A stretch of 64,000 bases of DNA from Siphonodentalium dalli. Lineage: Eukaryota > Mollusca > Scaphopoda > Gadilida > Siphonodentaliidae. Made by a program: the position numbers and the translations under genes. The notes below the pieces were generated by a model. It was not told where the DNA came from and did no database searches. It saw only the letters and a list, made by a program, of their open reading frames with translations. Shown here piece after piece: positions 12,641 through 24,734 of this stretch (position 1 is the stretch's first letter; each line of letters begins with the position of its first letter). Location: the NCBI GenBank assembly GCA_032622095.1, contig CP136063.1:38970106-39034105 (forward strand), read 5' to 3'.

Positions 12641-14110
12641 GGTGGCACAACATGTGATGGAATATATAACCAATTTTAAATGCCATGTATATACCATTCG
12701 AAACGAACTAGCAATGTATTTCTATATTAAATATACTATGTATACGATATATGTATACCATAGTAGTATGGCGTATATGCCTTTAGTTAATCTCTTTACG
12801 GTGATACTGCCGCCAGTGCGTTTTATAGTCCGGGTGTTGATCGGACTACATTGTATAACCTAGAGTGCAATGTAGACGACTCATGATTATCATTTATTTG
12901 TTCTTTACACATTCGTGTAAATGGAATTGTCTAAATTTTTACTCCACTTTTAGAATTGCTATATTTATTTTCTGATAGAAATATCCAGAGTTGAAACTTC
13001 GGGCGCCCAAAACTTGGCGCCGGGGGAGATATTTTCCGACACTCCGATACAAAATGTCGCTCTGTATGGCGAAAAATCGCCTGCGGGCTTTCATCTCGGG
13101 ATGTCGGATTTGCCCCTTGCATGGCTATACATATCATGTAGAATACCAAATTGAAGTCATTTCAACCGACAGTTAAAATAACTATACGTTTGAGTAAAGT
13201 AAAACATGTAAACTGCAGTATTTGAATAAATGTTATATGCGGCATCTTCGGGCGCCCGAGACAATATTAAATGGCGCCATGCAGGACACCTCGCAAAAAA
13301 TCATTGCTCTGGCGAAAATAGGGGGGGGCGCCCTTGCTAAAGTTATGAACAATTGCCAGTTTATTGGTCAGCGCTAATTGTTTTTCCAAAATGTCTCAAA
13401 ATTATGTTGTATTTTCAAAAATTAAAACAGGAAAATCCTTTTTAATTTGTTAATTTTTAATGTACCCCCACTCCATTTTTTCACAAATTTACACATTGCA
13501 CAGATATAACCACTACATGATAAAATATAAAAGACTAATGTGACTTATCTAGTTTTCAAGATATTTAAAAAAAATCCCCCCTAAACTATTATAACCAGTA
13601 CGAGATTTGAGATATTAGATGGAAAATACAAATGGATCGCAAATGAAATACAGTCTAAAGCTTGCAATTCTCTTATTCTGCAGGAATGGGTAAGATAACA
13701 CATACCCCATTCAGATGTTCCACCAACAAACTGCCATTCACCGCCTTGGCTGACACGATTGAGCATGCTACCACATCTCACCCGAGCACGGAACTAAACT
13801 ATTTAAATCTCAACCTTAATAAAAAATAAAAAAGGAAAGTTTGTATATACAAAAAAATTAAGCCATCCAGGAATAATTACATCGGACAACAGAAAATATT
13901 AACATTATTATACGCTCAACGGTGAATTATAGAGAAAAAACGCGTTTAGATAAATATTGATATCACCCAGAAGGGGATATTAGAGCTTGACCTGCATGTA
14001 AACCCCCCTCCCCCTATGCGGATTTTTGGTGGTTATGATATCTTTGTAGAACTATATCAGTCCTTCAATTTGCCGGTTGTTTGCCATCTGGTTATGGGGG
14101 CTTTATAGAG
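12641..14110. other. Non-coding stretch with a GGGCGCCC duplication
   Basis: CTTCGGGCGCCC occurs near 12996 and near 13246, each followed by a GGCGCC motif. The copies are too degraded to delimit. The rest is AT-rich with no supported gene. Confidence 0.4.
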
Positions 14111-14117
14111 TTATCGG

Positions 14118-14540
14118 TCTTTGAATCCAAGATGGCCGCCAACATTGAATATCGGACCAGGTAAATTTCATTTCGCAATTACTCAGGCAATTTATGAGCT
14201 ATTACGTCGTGCGATATGTCATTCTATTGATAATTGAGTACTCCTTATTTATAGGTAAGTATAAATTTCATATATAAAAAATGGCCGCCGGAAGTGAAAA
14301 AATGACACTTTTTCATTAATATCTTCTATATCGGTTTCTGCTGTTTAAAACTGTTCGAGTATTGTCACTTTATTTTGTACATTTTATATTACCTGATCAT
14401 GGGGGCAGTGAGATCAAAATTCTTTGGGTCCTGGCCCCTTCCGATCTGTGAGAAAAATCGATTTTTCAGAATGCGGTATAAAATTTTCATAAAAAAATCA
14501 CAATTGGGATTCTAGTCACATTTCAAAAAGGAATGAGCAG
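14118..14540 (+). repeat. Dispersed 'ATGGCCGCC' repeat, copy 1
   Basis: Begins near CCAAGATGGCCGCC. It contains TGATAATTGAGTACTCCTTA, ATGGCCGCCGGAAGTGAAAA, and near its end CACAATTGGGATTCTAGTCA. Related copies are at 19735-20120 (minus) and 21735-22110 (plus). Similar 'AAATGGCC' sequence continues toward 15030. Confidence 0.65.
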
Positions 14541-15129
14541 AACTGTGTTATGTAAGTCAGGCATACCATTACCCATAAATATTCCAAGTCAAGGAAACCA
14601 AATTGTTAATTAATTACTTAATTAGTTACTTATTTGCTCAAAATGGCCACCGAAATGGCCTCCAAAATATGGAAAATTGTAAATATTGCCCCAGCGTTCC
14701 CTGCAATCGCTTACAAGTTGTGGTTGATGACTAAAATTGGCTATTCTGCCTTTTATCCGTTGAAAACCAACACGTCTGATTCACATTGGTTAATTTTTAG
14801 TATTGTAACCACTGACATTACAGGAAATATTGGATTTTACCCTCACAAACTTGACATAAATATCGGCAAAAATTAACTTTTTAGGTACGGACCATTTTTT
14901 TTAAAGTAAACGTTAACTAACTAACTTTGGTATGAAAGGTGTTTATTTGTTTTGATCTATTTTACATCTGTCACACTAAGGTATTCAAAGACCAAATTAC
15001 TCAAGATGGCTTCCAAAATGGCAACTAACTTTGGTAAAAAGTTCATTTTTCACATATATCCGGAATATTAATCTCTGCTATATGGCCCTGTGTGAGGTCA
15101 AGACGGTCACGGGAGGTCAATCATCATGA
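14541..15129. other. Continuation of the ATGGCC-type repeat, no gene
   Basis: Includes several 'AAAATGGC' phrases near 14638, 14655 and 15002. The open frame 14634-14876 lies wholly in this repeat-like sequence. Confidence 0.35.
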
Positions 15130-16092
15130 GTTGGATGTCCATTTTGAGATGCATAGACTTACAAGTAGTAGCTGTATGGTCATGTGTGAGATGAATGTGT
15201 TTACAGGAAGTGACTGTATGGTTGTGTGGTAATGTGTGGATGTACTGGTATGTACGATGTGGTTGTATGGACGATGATATGGAGTGTGGATATAAGGAGA
15301 GTAGTTATATGGTCATCCATGTGTTTATGTATCTCTGGAGTGACTGTATGGTCATGGTGGGATGTATATTGGGTGGCTGTATTGCCACAGGTGTTTGCAC
15401 ATGTATGCATGTGTTGTATGTGTGATCATGGGTGGGGTATATGGATAGACGGGGAGTATGTGAATGGTTATGTGTAATGTGTATAGGTGTACATGGAATG
15501 ACAGTACGGTCATGTATTATGCCTGGGGTATATGATGTGTGGGGAGTATGACTGGCCGCGTGTGCGAAGTATTGGTACACATGGAAAGACCGCAATGGGC
15601 CTGGCGAGTAGATTTACAGGGAGTGAACGTATGGCCAATGGCGTGGTGAATATGTGTACCAGTAGGGACTGTATGATCATGGATGTCTTGAATAGGTATA
15701 CATGGAGTAACTTGGTCTACCTGTATTTGACTAATGGCTGTGTGAGGTGTATGGGTATACACAAGTGTGGTATTGACATGGCTGATGGGTATGTGTTTTA
15801 AGCGAGTGATTATATGACCATTGGTGAGGTGCATATGTGTACCTGGATGATGGGTATGTTTATAAAACGAGTGATTATATGACCATTGGTGAGGTTCATA
15901 TGTATAACTGGAGTGACTGTATGGTCATGGGTGGAGTACATATGCATATATTGAGTGGTCATTTGGTCATGGTGTGGAGAAATAGGTACACGTGGAGTGA
16001 ATATGGCCAATGGTCAGGTCAATAGTTATGCAATTATTGACTATGATCATGAATGTAGTGAATATATGTACATAGTGACTATATGGTACATG
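15130..16092. repeat. Degenerate GT-rich minisatellite, left block
   Basis: Irregular repeats of roughly 40-65 bp, built from GGAGTGACTGTATGGTCATG, GTGTGAGGTGTATGGGTATA and AGCGAGTGATTATATGACCA. It continues at 16970 after a LINE insertion. A second block lies at 62730-63570. Frames on both strands here are repeat products. Confidence 0.8.
16081..16092 (+). repeat. Target-site duplication, left copy
   Basis: ATATGGTACATG, identical to 16958-16969, flanks the LINE fragment. Confidence 0.8.
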
Positions 16093-16957
16093 TTTAAAAT
16101 AATAAACAACCAAGTCCCCAATTACCTCGCGCTCATGTTGCCACCCCGATCAAGACAAGTTGCCAGTAATAGATATGATATGCGCGAACCTGACAAATTC
16201 TACTCATACCGCTCGCATACAGAACATTTTAGAAACTCTTGTTTACCTAAAAGTACGTTATCTTGGAATAAACTACCAAAACCTATTACAAATGTAAGTA
16301 CTCTTCCTGAATTTAAGATGAATTTGAAATTAATTGACCCGCCCACGAAACCTCTCCAATTCTTTATTAATGGTCCAAGAAAACTAATATAAGCATCTTA
16401 CACTGCAGAATTCGCAACTATTGTAGTGAATTAAAATCAGATATGTACAACAATTTTATCTCTGATACCTCTAAATGCACATGTGGATACGAAGTCGAAG
16501 ATGCCTTTCATTATTTCTTTGAGTGCCCCCTGTATGCTACCGAAAAATGCGAACTCTTCAATAAGATTGCAGCCCACCAATTTATAATATCTAACATTTC
16601 CTCCTTACTCACAGGGATATCATCAGAATCGAATCGACGCAATGAAATTCTTTTCCATTTTGTTTATTCATACATTTCATCAACGAAACGCTTTAATTAG
16701 GCCCCCTCCGCTAACAAATATAGGCGAGATCCTCCTTTGCGTTACAAATATTGACTACCTCAGATGAAATTTCAAAAGCAGGATAGGACTGACAGCAATC
16801 AAAACCACACCATACATCATCCTGTATATATGTTATGTTCGTCATCTACGTTGTATTTGTTAAAATGTTAATGGGATAGGGGCGGATCTAAGTTGTCAAA
16901 ACTTGTGCCCCGATCCCTCTTGTAATATTATATCACAATAAAATATGTTTAAACAAA
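16093..16957 (+). mobile_element. 5'-truncated LINE with broken reverse-transcriptase C-terminus
   Basis: This is the 3' end of a non-LTR retrotransposon. An open frame from about 16093 ends at a TAA near 16390; it contains LPPRSRQVASNRYD and LSWNKLPKPITNVSTLPEFK. A second frame, shifted, continues to 16700. It carries SILHCRIRNYCSELKSDMY, then the cysteine/histidine motif CTCGYEVEDAFHYFFECPLY that ends many LINE polymerases, and closes near TKRFN. The remainder is a 3' UTR ending in an A-rich stretch (CACAATAAAATATGTTTAAA). The two frames are separated by a frameshift and a stop, so the copy is dead. A 12-bp target duplication brackets it exactly. The clade is not certain; CR1/Jockey-like by motif. 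Confidence 0.8.
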
Positions 16958-16969
16958 ATATGGTACATG
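16958..16969 (+). repeat. Target-site duplication, right copy
   Basis: ATATGGTACATG, matching 16081-16092. The minisatellite resumes immediately after it. Confidence 0.8.
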
Positions 16970-17560
16970 GGTGACTTTATAGTCACGGGTAGGGTGTATG
17001 GGTATACACATGTGTGGTATTGTCATGGGTGAGGGTATGCGTATAAAACGAGTGATTATGACCATTTGCGAGGTGCATCTGTATACCTGGGTGAGGGCTA
17101 TTTATATACAGCGAGTGATTATATTGACCATTCGTTAGGTGCATATGCATACATGGAGTGACTATATGGTGATGGTGGAGTGTATACGCATATATTGAGT
17201 GGCTATTTGGCCATGGGTGTGGGTAATATGTACACATGCAGTGACTGCATGGCCAATGGTTATGTTAATTGGTATACAATGATTGACTGTATGATCATAA
17301 ATGTGGAGAATATGTGTAATATTGTGACGATATGGTCATAGTTCAAGCGTAGGACATATACCTGGTGCCTGTATTGTTACTGATAGGTGTATGGTCATGT
17401 GTGACGTGCATGGGTTTTCACAATTATTGGTGAACGGTGATGGGTGAGGTGTATGTGTAAACAGCGAGCGACTATATTGTCAGTTTTGTGGTGTTTATTT
17501 ATATATGAAGTGAATTATGTTACTGGTGGGTTGTACATGTGTATCTTGGGTGGGTATCGC
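16970..17560. repeat. GT-rich minisatellite, right block
   Basis: Same unit family as 15130-16092 (GAGTGATTATGACCATTTGC, GGAGTGACTATATGGTGATG). It ends by running into the decayed minus-strand frame at about 17560. Confidence 0.75.
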
Positions 17561-18905
17561 TTTCCACAAAAACTCAATGATATGTTAATCGATAGAGAGG
17601 TCACGTCAGAGAGTTCTCCTTCCTGGTGGCGTTTATACATTTTATAATTGTATAATGGAACATAATATTCCCAACAAAATAGGCGCAAATCAAATATATT
17701 TTCTTGTACTGCGTGGTATGCCAAGTGTTGAATCTCAATCAGTTCTAAATACAGAGTGAACCAGAACTGTTCAGTTTCACCGAACTTCCAGTGCCGAATG
17801 TCTTGTTTGAACAATTTGTATTTGCAAATGAAATATATTGAACTGATGTCGGGTCATATATGAAATCCCTGACTGACTGAACTAATACTTCTGGTATCTG
17901 AGTATCATGCTCCAACAAGAATCTGTCAAACAGTAGCGTTTCTAGTGCTTCCGATAATGCACTATGAACAGTCCAACACCGGTTATAATGCTTACAGTCA
18001 AAACACTATTCAACCTCCATGAAAAGCAAACAACTGCTTGAAACACAATGTCCTCAAAACCAGAATCTTTCACAATACCCCAATTAAACAAAAATTCTCC
18101 TTAATGAAATGGAAATCTCCCAAATGGATAACAACATTATTAAATTCAAACCAACTTGTATGCATTAATTCGGCCCCGACATCCATGGTACACTAACATG
18201 TTAACTTCTGTGGCGAGTTTCTGAAGATATACCATATAGTGCTCGATTGTTCTGAAATTTGTGACCTTAGAACCGATGGGAGGTAGTCATGTTAAAACTG
18301 TTGTCTTAGGACCTTCTCATTAAGCATTTTGTCGGTCTAAGGTATATGCCAACCTGCCTATCGTATCACAGTCTCATCTTTATAATTTATTTGCCTAACA
18401 ATGACACAGAGAACACACGCATGGCATGGGTTTTTATTGGAAAATGACTCGTTGATTAAATCAACTCCAACCATGGAAGGTGAACGTTTTTGAGCCACAA
18501 TTATGTTCAATTGCTCCCCTGGTTTCATGTTCAACTTTCTTTCTTTTTTTTGTTCTGTCAAACATAACTGTTTCTTTTAAACATAAGGGAACAGGGGACT
18601 CCTGTTGGAGAGCTACAATGTGGGTGGAATTAAGAGCCACATATTTAGCCTGTGTCTCCAAATTCATGTCAAAATTGTCAACCCAAAAGTTTGTCAGAAC
18701 GGTTTGATATTTATCTGAAGTTTTAATGGCAATGTCCTACTTGCAAGTAACTGTGCCTTTTCAGCCTGCGTGGTCTCGATGTCGCATACTAAATTGTAAT
18801 CAATGCAATGGCCTAAATGAGTTGCTACCTGTATCGGTTTCTTTTGGCCAGTAATATTATGCAAACCGAGAACCAAGAGAAAATGGTTTGTGGTAATGAC
18901 TTTCC
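17515..18905 (-). pseudogene. Decayed reading frame of a multi-copy gene family, function unknown
   Basis: Pieces of one protein appear in order on the minus strand in shifted frames. About 18900-18700 reads FLLVLGLHNITGQKKPIQ, then GHCIDYNLVCDIETTQAEKA. About 18670-18460 reads VDNFDMNLETQAKYVALNS and HIVALQQESPVPLC. About 17810-17580 reads FGETEQFWFTLYLELIEIQH and DLRLFCWEYYVPLYN. The phrases 'LGLH..TGQKK', 'GHCI.YN...IET' and 'FW..YL..IEI...' resemble, from memory, uncharacterised multi-copy proteins scattered through many invertebrate genomes and probably carried by a mobile element. No database check was possible. Several stops and frameshifts interrupt it, so it cannot be translated whole. 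Its 3' part abuts the minisatellite. Confidence 0.55.
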
Positions 18906-19734
18906 CCGCGTATGATTAGGAAGGAAGGCGAAGTAAACGTTTAATTTAATTGTATTCAATATTTTTCAAATTAGTCATGTAGATTACTGATGCATTAGGC
19001 TATACATGCTATTGAGAGTGTGAAATTACGATGCATTATACAGAAATACGGTAGGAATTTGGTTTGAGTTTTTTGTTTTAAATAGTTAGGCATATATATT
19101 CCTAAAGTATGTATAATGTGGATTGTTTACACTTGAAAACATCTATTTACGAATTAAATTCGTAAAAACATACCCAGTGGTCCAATATTTCGCCAAAAAA
19201 TTCACTTTTTGTAATTTTTTGAAAAATCTCGAAACATTTTGGGGTAGGGGAAATATTTCTTAATTTCTGAACTAAACGGATACGAATTGCACATAAGATT
19301 TTATTACATCTTATTGCATATTCTTTGTGTCAGTTTTTTAAATAACATTCAGAGTCTTAATCTATTTTGTTTAGAAGTTATCGTATTTTATGTGCGGGCA
19401 AAATGTTTAAATTTTCGATATTTTTCATAAAATAAATAAGACTTTTTAACAACAAAAATTATTTTGCCTGAAATAAAACTATCCGTTCTTTATTGAACTC
19501 ATATGTAAGACTTTGTGCAATATAAAATATATATTTTTTAGTGAATTAAAATATCTTCGGAAAATTTTGAGAGAAAAAAATGGTAAACAGGCTGTAGTAT
19601 CTCTATGCCCCCGAAGATCGCTGATCACCTGCAATGTCATGATGCACCTGGAGAATACCTATCAATAAATACCATTCGCAATTTCTGCGCTCTCCGGTGG
19701 CACCTACCTCCGCCACAGCCTGGTCTAGTATAGA
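18906..19734. other. AT-rich non-coding stretch
   Basis: No convincing frame or repeat shared within the window. Confidence 0.4.
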
Positions 19735-20120
19735 AACCCAATTGTGATTTTTTTGGTGAAATTTTATACCGCGTTCTGTAAAATCAAACTTTTGAGGGAT
19801 CAGAAGGGGTTAGAAACTCAATAATTGCTTTTTTCATTACCCCAATGATAACTTAATATAAATATGCAAAAATAAGGCCACAATCCTCAACCAGTTCCAA
19901 ACAGTAGAAACTGATATAGAAGATATTAGTGAAAAAAAAGTCATATTTTCCACTTCCGGCGGCCATTTTGAATAAATGAAATTTGTTCATACATAGAAAT
20001 AAGGAGTACTCAATTATCAATAGAACGACATATCGCACGACTTTGTACCTCATAAACTCCCTGAGTGATTGCGAATTAAAATATGCCAGGTCAGATAATC
20101 AATTTTGGCGACCATCTTGG
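19735..20120 (-). repeat. Dispersed 'ATGGCCGCC' repeat, copy 2 (inverted)
   Basis: Reverse complement of the 14118-14540 family: CCAATTGTGATTTTTTTGGT at its left, TTCCACTTCCGGCGGCCATT and TAAGGAGTACTCAATTATCA in the middle, CCATCTTGGATTCAATAG at its right. Confidence 0.65.
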
Positions 20121-21053
20121 ATTCAATAGCCTCCAAACACGTGACCATTCACCGTCACCATTGACCACCTATATACATCCATGTGCTCGCGGAATGTTGT
20201 AGAAAACTGCCCTGGCCTATGTTCTCTTGGAAAATCATGAAAACATCGTTATTGTTCATCATTTAATTACGTTTTGCATGCGTAAGTTCACACTCTGTAT
20301 TTTTCTGATATATCTTCAAAATAAATAAAAAATAATATAATCGGTGTCACTTTAAGAGAAATATCGAGTCAGGTGCCCATGTAACGCTATCGACGTATAC
20401 ACTTATTATATACAGTTCGAATAAAACTAAGTTTGAAATTATACCTATAGTTTTAGTATTAGTTTTGAGATAAATATTTCCCCTACCCCCCCAATAAGGA
20501 TTTTATCGCAAAATATCGCAGTAGTTTGTTGAAGATCGCTATAAAAAGAAAAAATCCCCCACGCCCGAGTGGCAAACAAGCAGAAAAATGTGTGAAATAC
20601 ATCCCTCTATCGGAAAAACATAGTCGGCAAAAATCCGCACGGGGGGGGGGGGGGGGCACATGGTAGCTCACGGTCTATATAGAAGAATATACTTTCACAC
20701 TAGCTCGCGCTTGCGACCGATTCACTTGTACCAGTATACTGTTTCCGGTTTGTACTGTTGAAGAAGGACACATTGAAAGAACCCATTATGATATTATAAT
20801 TTATATTATATTCACTGATATTACAATTATAATTAAAATCTAGTTTATGTTGAAATTCGACATATATTTATGGGGAAAATAAAGGTAAGAATACGGGAAC
20901 TATATTTTTTATTCTGCGGATGGTGAAGTAGCATTGCGTGAACAGGCATCGAACAGCTGATGGCTTCAAAATGATGCATCGATTGAAGACTATTGTGGGA
21001 TCATTTAACTTCGTAAATGGTGAATTTCTTTGGATATGCGTATAATAAAAAGA
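20121..21053. other. Non-coding stretch with a G run at 20641-20656
   Basis: Only short frames. The proline-rich minus frame at 20483-20671 comes from the G run. Confidence 0.4.
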
Positions 21054-21207
21054 ATATCTAGTGTTTTTGAGTGGATACCTAAAATTACGTCATTCGTGAC
21101 CGCGACAATTTTTTATTTTCGCTGGCGGCAAGTCGCTCGCGAAAATAAACATTTGTCTCTCTCACTCATGACATATTTTTCGGTATCCACTCAAAAACAC
21201 TAGATAT
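21054..21207. mobile_element. Small MITE with 26-bp perfect inverted ends
   Basis: The ends ATATCTAGTGTTTTTGAGTG... and its exact reverse complement (21182-21207) enclose 102 bp rich in CG (TTCGCTGGCGGCAAGTCGCT). ATAT at both tips may be the target duplication. Confidence 0.7.
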
Positions 21208-21734
21208 CCTCTATGTATCCAGCGATAATAACATCAGATTGCGAGATAAAAATCCAATAATTATAGAGAAAAGGAAAATTACAATTAAACCTGGTCTGTG
21301 TATACAACCTCTATAGGTTTAAACCGCCGTTTGTCATAATATAAATTCGTGGTTTGAACACGAGACCGCAAGTCTAAATGGCACATTCATCATCGCTGGT
21401 TTAACCATAGCCCAGCCAGACCAAAGTCACCAAACATTTAGCAGTAGTGTCCGTGTAGTCCGGGAGCTAATAGGGATACCCTTGCACCCCATGGGACTTA
21501 ACTTCACACCACTCATTTTGTTCCTTATTATGTCCTTCAACTTTTAAGCAATGTTAACAAGAACAAAAGTGGCCGTATAGACTCCAGACAAAATGGCGTC
21601 CATCATGGCCGCCGTTTTTCAAACCAGACCCTTAGTCAGTTTTATGCAAATTATAGCGGGAAAATCTAGTAAAATGTAAACAAATGTAAATTTTTTCGTG
21701 ACACTTCTTGGAGCAAAATTGAAACTCACCAACC
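21208..21734. other. Non-coding stretch sharing a phrase with the first element
   Basis: GACTCCAGACAAAATGGCGT with CATGGCCGCCGTTTTTC near 21590 resembles 5442-5480. No gene seen. Confidence 0.4.
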
Positions 21735-22110
21735 AAGATCCAAGATCCAAGATGGTCACCAAAGTGGCTGCCGGAAGTTGAAAATATGATTTTTTCACAA
21801 ATATCTTCTAGATCAATTCATGCTGTTTGGAACTGGTTGAGTAATGTGACTTTATTTTTTATTTTGCATATTAACTGATTAAATGTGCACTTATTGGGGA
21901 CCTAGCCCCTTCCTAAACGCGATATAAAATTTCACAAAAAACACAATTGGGATTCTAGTCATATTTCAAAAAGAAATGTACAGAACTTTTTAATGTAAGT
22001 GATGCATATATGATTATCTATGAATATTCCAACTTAGTGGAACCCAAATTCTTACTTTGGCTCAAAATGGCCGCCAAAATATGGAACGTGGAAAATATTT
22101 CCCCAGTGTC
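21735..22110 (+). repeat. Dispersed 'ATGGCCGCC' repeat, copy 3
   Basis: Same order of blocks as 14118-14540: CCAAGATGGTCACC, TTTTTCACAAATATCTTCTA, CACAATTGGGATTCTAGTCA, then AAAATGGCCGCCAAAATATG near the end. Confidence 0.65.
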
Positions 22111-22132
22111 TCCTACAATCGCGTACAAGTTG

Positions 22133-22605
22133 TAACTTTACTATATAGAAGCCACCGAGGGGATGTAACTTTACTATATAGAAGCCACCGATGGGATGTA
22201 ACTGTACTATATAGAAACAGCCGGGGGATGTAACTGTACTATATAGAAGCCACCGAGGGAATGTAGCTGTACTATATAGAAACAACCGAGGGGATGTAAC
22301 TGTACTATATAGAAGCCACCGAGGGGATGTAACTGTACTATATAGAAACAACCGAGGGGGTGTAACTGTACTACATAGAAGCCACCGAGGGGATGTAACT
22401 GTACTATATAGACACCACCGACTCGGCACCGAGGGGGTGTAACTACTATATAGACACCACCGAGGGGATACAACTGTTATATAGAGGCCACCGAGGGGAT
22501 TAACTTTACTATATATAAGCTACCGAGGGGATATAACTCTACTATATAGAAGCCACCGATGGGATGTAACACTACTATATAGAAGCCACCAAATGGATGT
22601 AATTA
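22133..22605. repeat. 33-bp satellite, about 14 copies
   Basis: Unit GAAGCCACCGAGGGGATGTA followed by ACTTTACTATATA. Starts at 22148 and 22181 give a period of 33. Two or three further units lie near 23425-23515. Because 33 is a multiple of three, long repetitive minus-strand frames (PRWLLYSTVTS type) appear, but these are artefacts. Confidence 0.85.
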
Positions 22606-23424
22606 CCAACTCCACTGAATTGAATTAGTGTTTAGTTTCGACAAGTGTTATAAAACAAAGAGTCCATTCCATCACAATAGCTGATGTAAAAACAACGTGT
22701 CGCTGCTGTAATTACATGTGAAGTCACCACTGTTCAATCAGTTTGTGATGTATCTATCTGTTTCTGCATGTGTCCAATTCTGGTTTAGGCGTATCCAATT
22801 AGACACCTGTTGCTTAATCCGTTTCAAAGCTTTGCCGATACAAAAGACCGCTAATTAAACTGGTACGCTTATTCAATAATACGAAAGTACATTACCTATG
22901 TGCACGCGCGTCGTCTGGCAACGCTTTCGGAATTTATTTACAATAAGATCAAATATAAATACGACAGTATCTTTTTATTCTCCGGCATTATATTCGTTTT
23001 AATTTGTGAATAAATTTGATTAAATTAAGGTACCAAGAACACTTCGTCCGTTTGTAACTAACTTTTGTCACTGACGGTGATCGAGGTCACACACAGGTCA
23101 ACACAAAAGCGGAAACGTTCACATAATTACCTTTTAACTGATTGCGTTCGAATTCTGGAGGTAAACATCAGTGTATTTTTTTCACTTATGAACAAATAAA
23201 GCTGTCCGGTATTCGGAGTACGTTTGAAGCGTTCGGATTTTGGAGGTAAAGATTGGTGTATTTGTTCACTTATGGACTAATAAAGCTGTCCGGTATTCGG
23301 AGTACAGAGGTTTTGGATTACAGAGGTAATCATTAGTGACAATGCACTCGGGTGAATTCCGGACTGAACAATTCGTTCGGAATGGAGAGGGGTTCGGAGG
23401 GTCCGGTTTGGAGGGTTTTCACCG
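22606..23424. other. Non-coding stretch with a short duplication
   Basis: AATAAAGCTGTCCGGTATTC occurs near 23195 and near 23279. No gene was recognised. Confidence 0.45.
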
Positions 23425-23515
23425 AAGAAGCCACCGAGGGGATGGAATTACCAACTCTGCTATATAGATGCCACCGAGGGGGCGTAACTCTACTATATAG
23501 AAGCCACCGAAGTCG
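23425..23515. repeat. Outlying 33-bp satellite units
   Basis: GCCACCGAGGGGATG and TCTACTATATAGAAGCCACC match the array at 22133-22605. Confidence 0.65.
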
Positions 23516-23927
23516 AGGTCCTTTAATGGCCCGAGGGATGATAATCATTTCTGGAGGGCCGTTAATAAACCTACCGCCCGACAAAATCAAGTTATTACTA
23601 TTAGTACCACTCTCTGAAATGAAACCAAACTAGAACATAGATGAGTGAGTGAGCAGCAATATGTCAACTGAAATAATATCTATTATGGCAAAAGAGAGGC
23701 CAGTTCATCAGGAGAAATTTGAAAGAAATCACGTTGCTTATTTCTGTTTGTTAGCCATTCTCAGAATTTTTCTCACTCCCCACTGGGTTGATTTTGTTGC
23801 CGATGCTGGTTTTGAGCTGTTTTCAAGAGAATTTAAGGACTCCTCATCTAGTTCACTTGATAGAGAAATTTTCTCGAAAGATCACACAAAATGTAAACAA
23901 TTCAAACTATGTGTCGTCTGTTTGTTG
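23516..23927. other. No supported gene
   Basis: A 105-residue plus-strand frame starts at 23649. It runs into the 61-bp duplication, has no recognisable domain and shows no splice or codon support, so I do not call it a gene. Confidence 0.35.
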
Positions 23928-24049
23928 TCAAACCGGAAGCGGGCCATTAATATCGTTAACGCTTAACTTCCGGTTTGATGCCGGGCGTTCAAACCGGAAG
24001 CGGGCCATTAATATCGTTAATGTATAACTTCCGGTTTGATGCCGGACGT
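23928..24049. repeat. 61-bp tandem pair with inner palindrome
   Basis: TCAAACCGGAAGCGGGCCAT starts at 23928 and 23989. Within each copy, AAACCGGAAG is mirrored by CTTCCGGTTT, so each can fold. Confidence 0.75.
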
Positions 24050-24139
24050 TATGTTTTTTACCGTGCGGGTAAATTACTGTTAATCTACTAGAGAACGCCC
24101 TCTAAAGTGGTAATAATATGGGCTATTTTACGTTCGGAA

Positions 24140-24380
24140 CGTGGCAATGGGAACACCCTAATGGTATATATCGCTATATTATATCGCCTGATTGGTCTGT
24201 TCTAAAAATAGTAAAACAAAGTGTCCCAATTAATCAACTCATTTTAGTATAAAATATTCTAATTAAATCGTATTAATTGATAGGAGCGTGTCCGGAAATG
24301 GGTCTTCAATTCCTAGCTATTTTAGTTATACACAGGACACTATTTCAAAATGTTTATATGAAGAGATATATAATCCATCT
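24140..24380. mobile_element. TTAA MITE (AGATGGATTATCTCTTT family), diverged right part
   Basis: GGTCTGTTCTAAAAATAGTA, TCCGGAAATGGGTCTTCA and the right end AATCCATCT followed by TTAA (24381-24384) match the copies at 33638-34155 and 40815-41331. The left half is missing or too diverged. Confidence 0.6.
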
Positions 24381-24384
24381 TTAA

Positions 24385-24655
24385 TCATAACTGAAAAATA
24401 CATCTTAGTTCTTCGTTTACGATCATAGTTTTCATGAAACTTAAATCCCCCAATGCATAAAGTGCCAGAAAATACTTATGAAACTTTGAAGTTTGAAGAG
24501 GACAAATTTGTTATCTGCCTCGTTGAGTTTAATCCAGAAAAAGGCTGTGCACACTTGATGTGTTCACCTTTTACGGACTACTAAAAATAAAAATTGATAA
24601 CAGCTGAATAGCCCACCCATCAGCTACGAGTAATACTAATTTCGACCATTCTACA
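24385..24655 (+). mobile_element. Partial inverted-repeat element, copy lacking its left end
   Basis: AACTGAAAAATACATCTTA through AATTTGTTATCTGCCT matches 39040-39180. Its right end TAATACTAATTTCGACCATT is the reverse complement of the left end of the 39018 copy, which in turn lacks this right end. Confidence 0.55.
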
Positions 24656-24734
24656 ACATTAATTGGGCATCCCCTTTTAAGACATAATATTAGAACAAAG
24701 CTACCACAGTTAAAACTCTAATTTAGATATATGT

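Noticed and set aside
15195-16025. Several overlapping frames rich in H, T, V, M, Y on both strands
   Set aside because: Products of the GT-rich minisatellite.
22052-22473. Two long minus-strand frames with LLYSTVTSPRW-type repeats, looking like a repetitive protein
   Set aside because: They arise from a 33-bp satellite whose length is a multiple of three. Composition is uniform, no start context, and the same repeat occurs elsewhere without an open frame.
23649-23966. 105-residue frame possibly coding
   Set aside because: It runs through a tandem 61-bp repeat, has no domain and no splice or polyA support.
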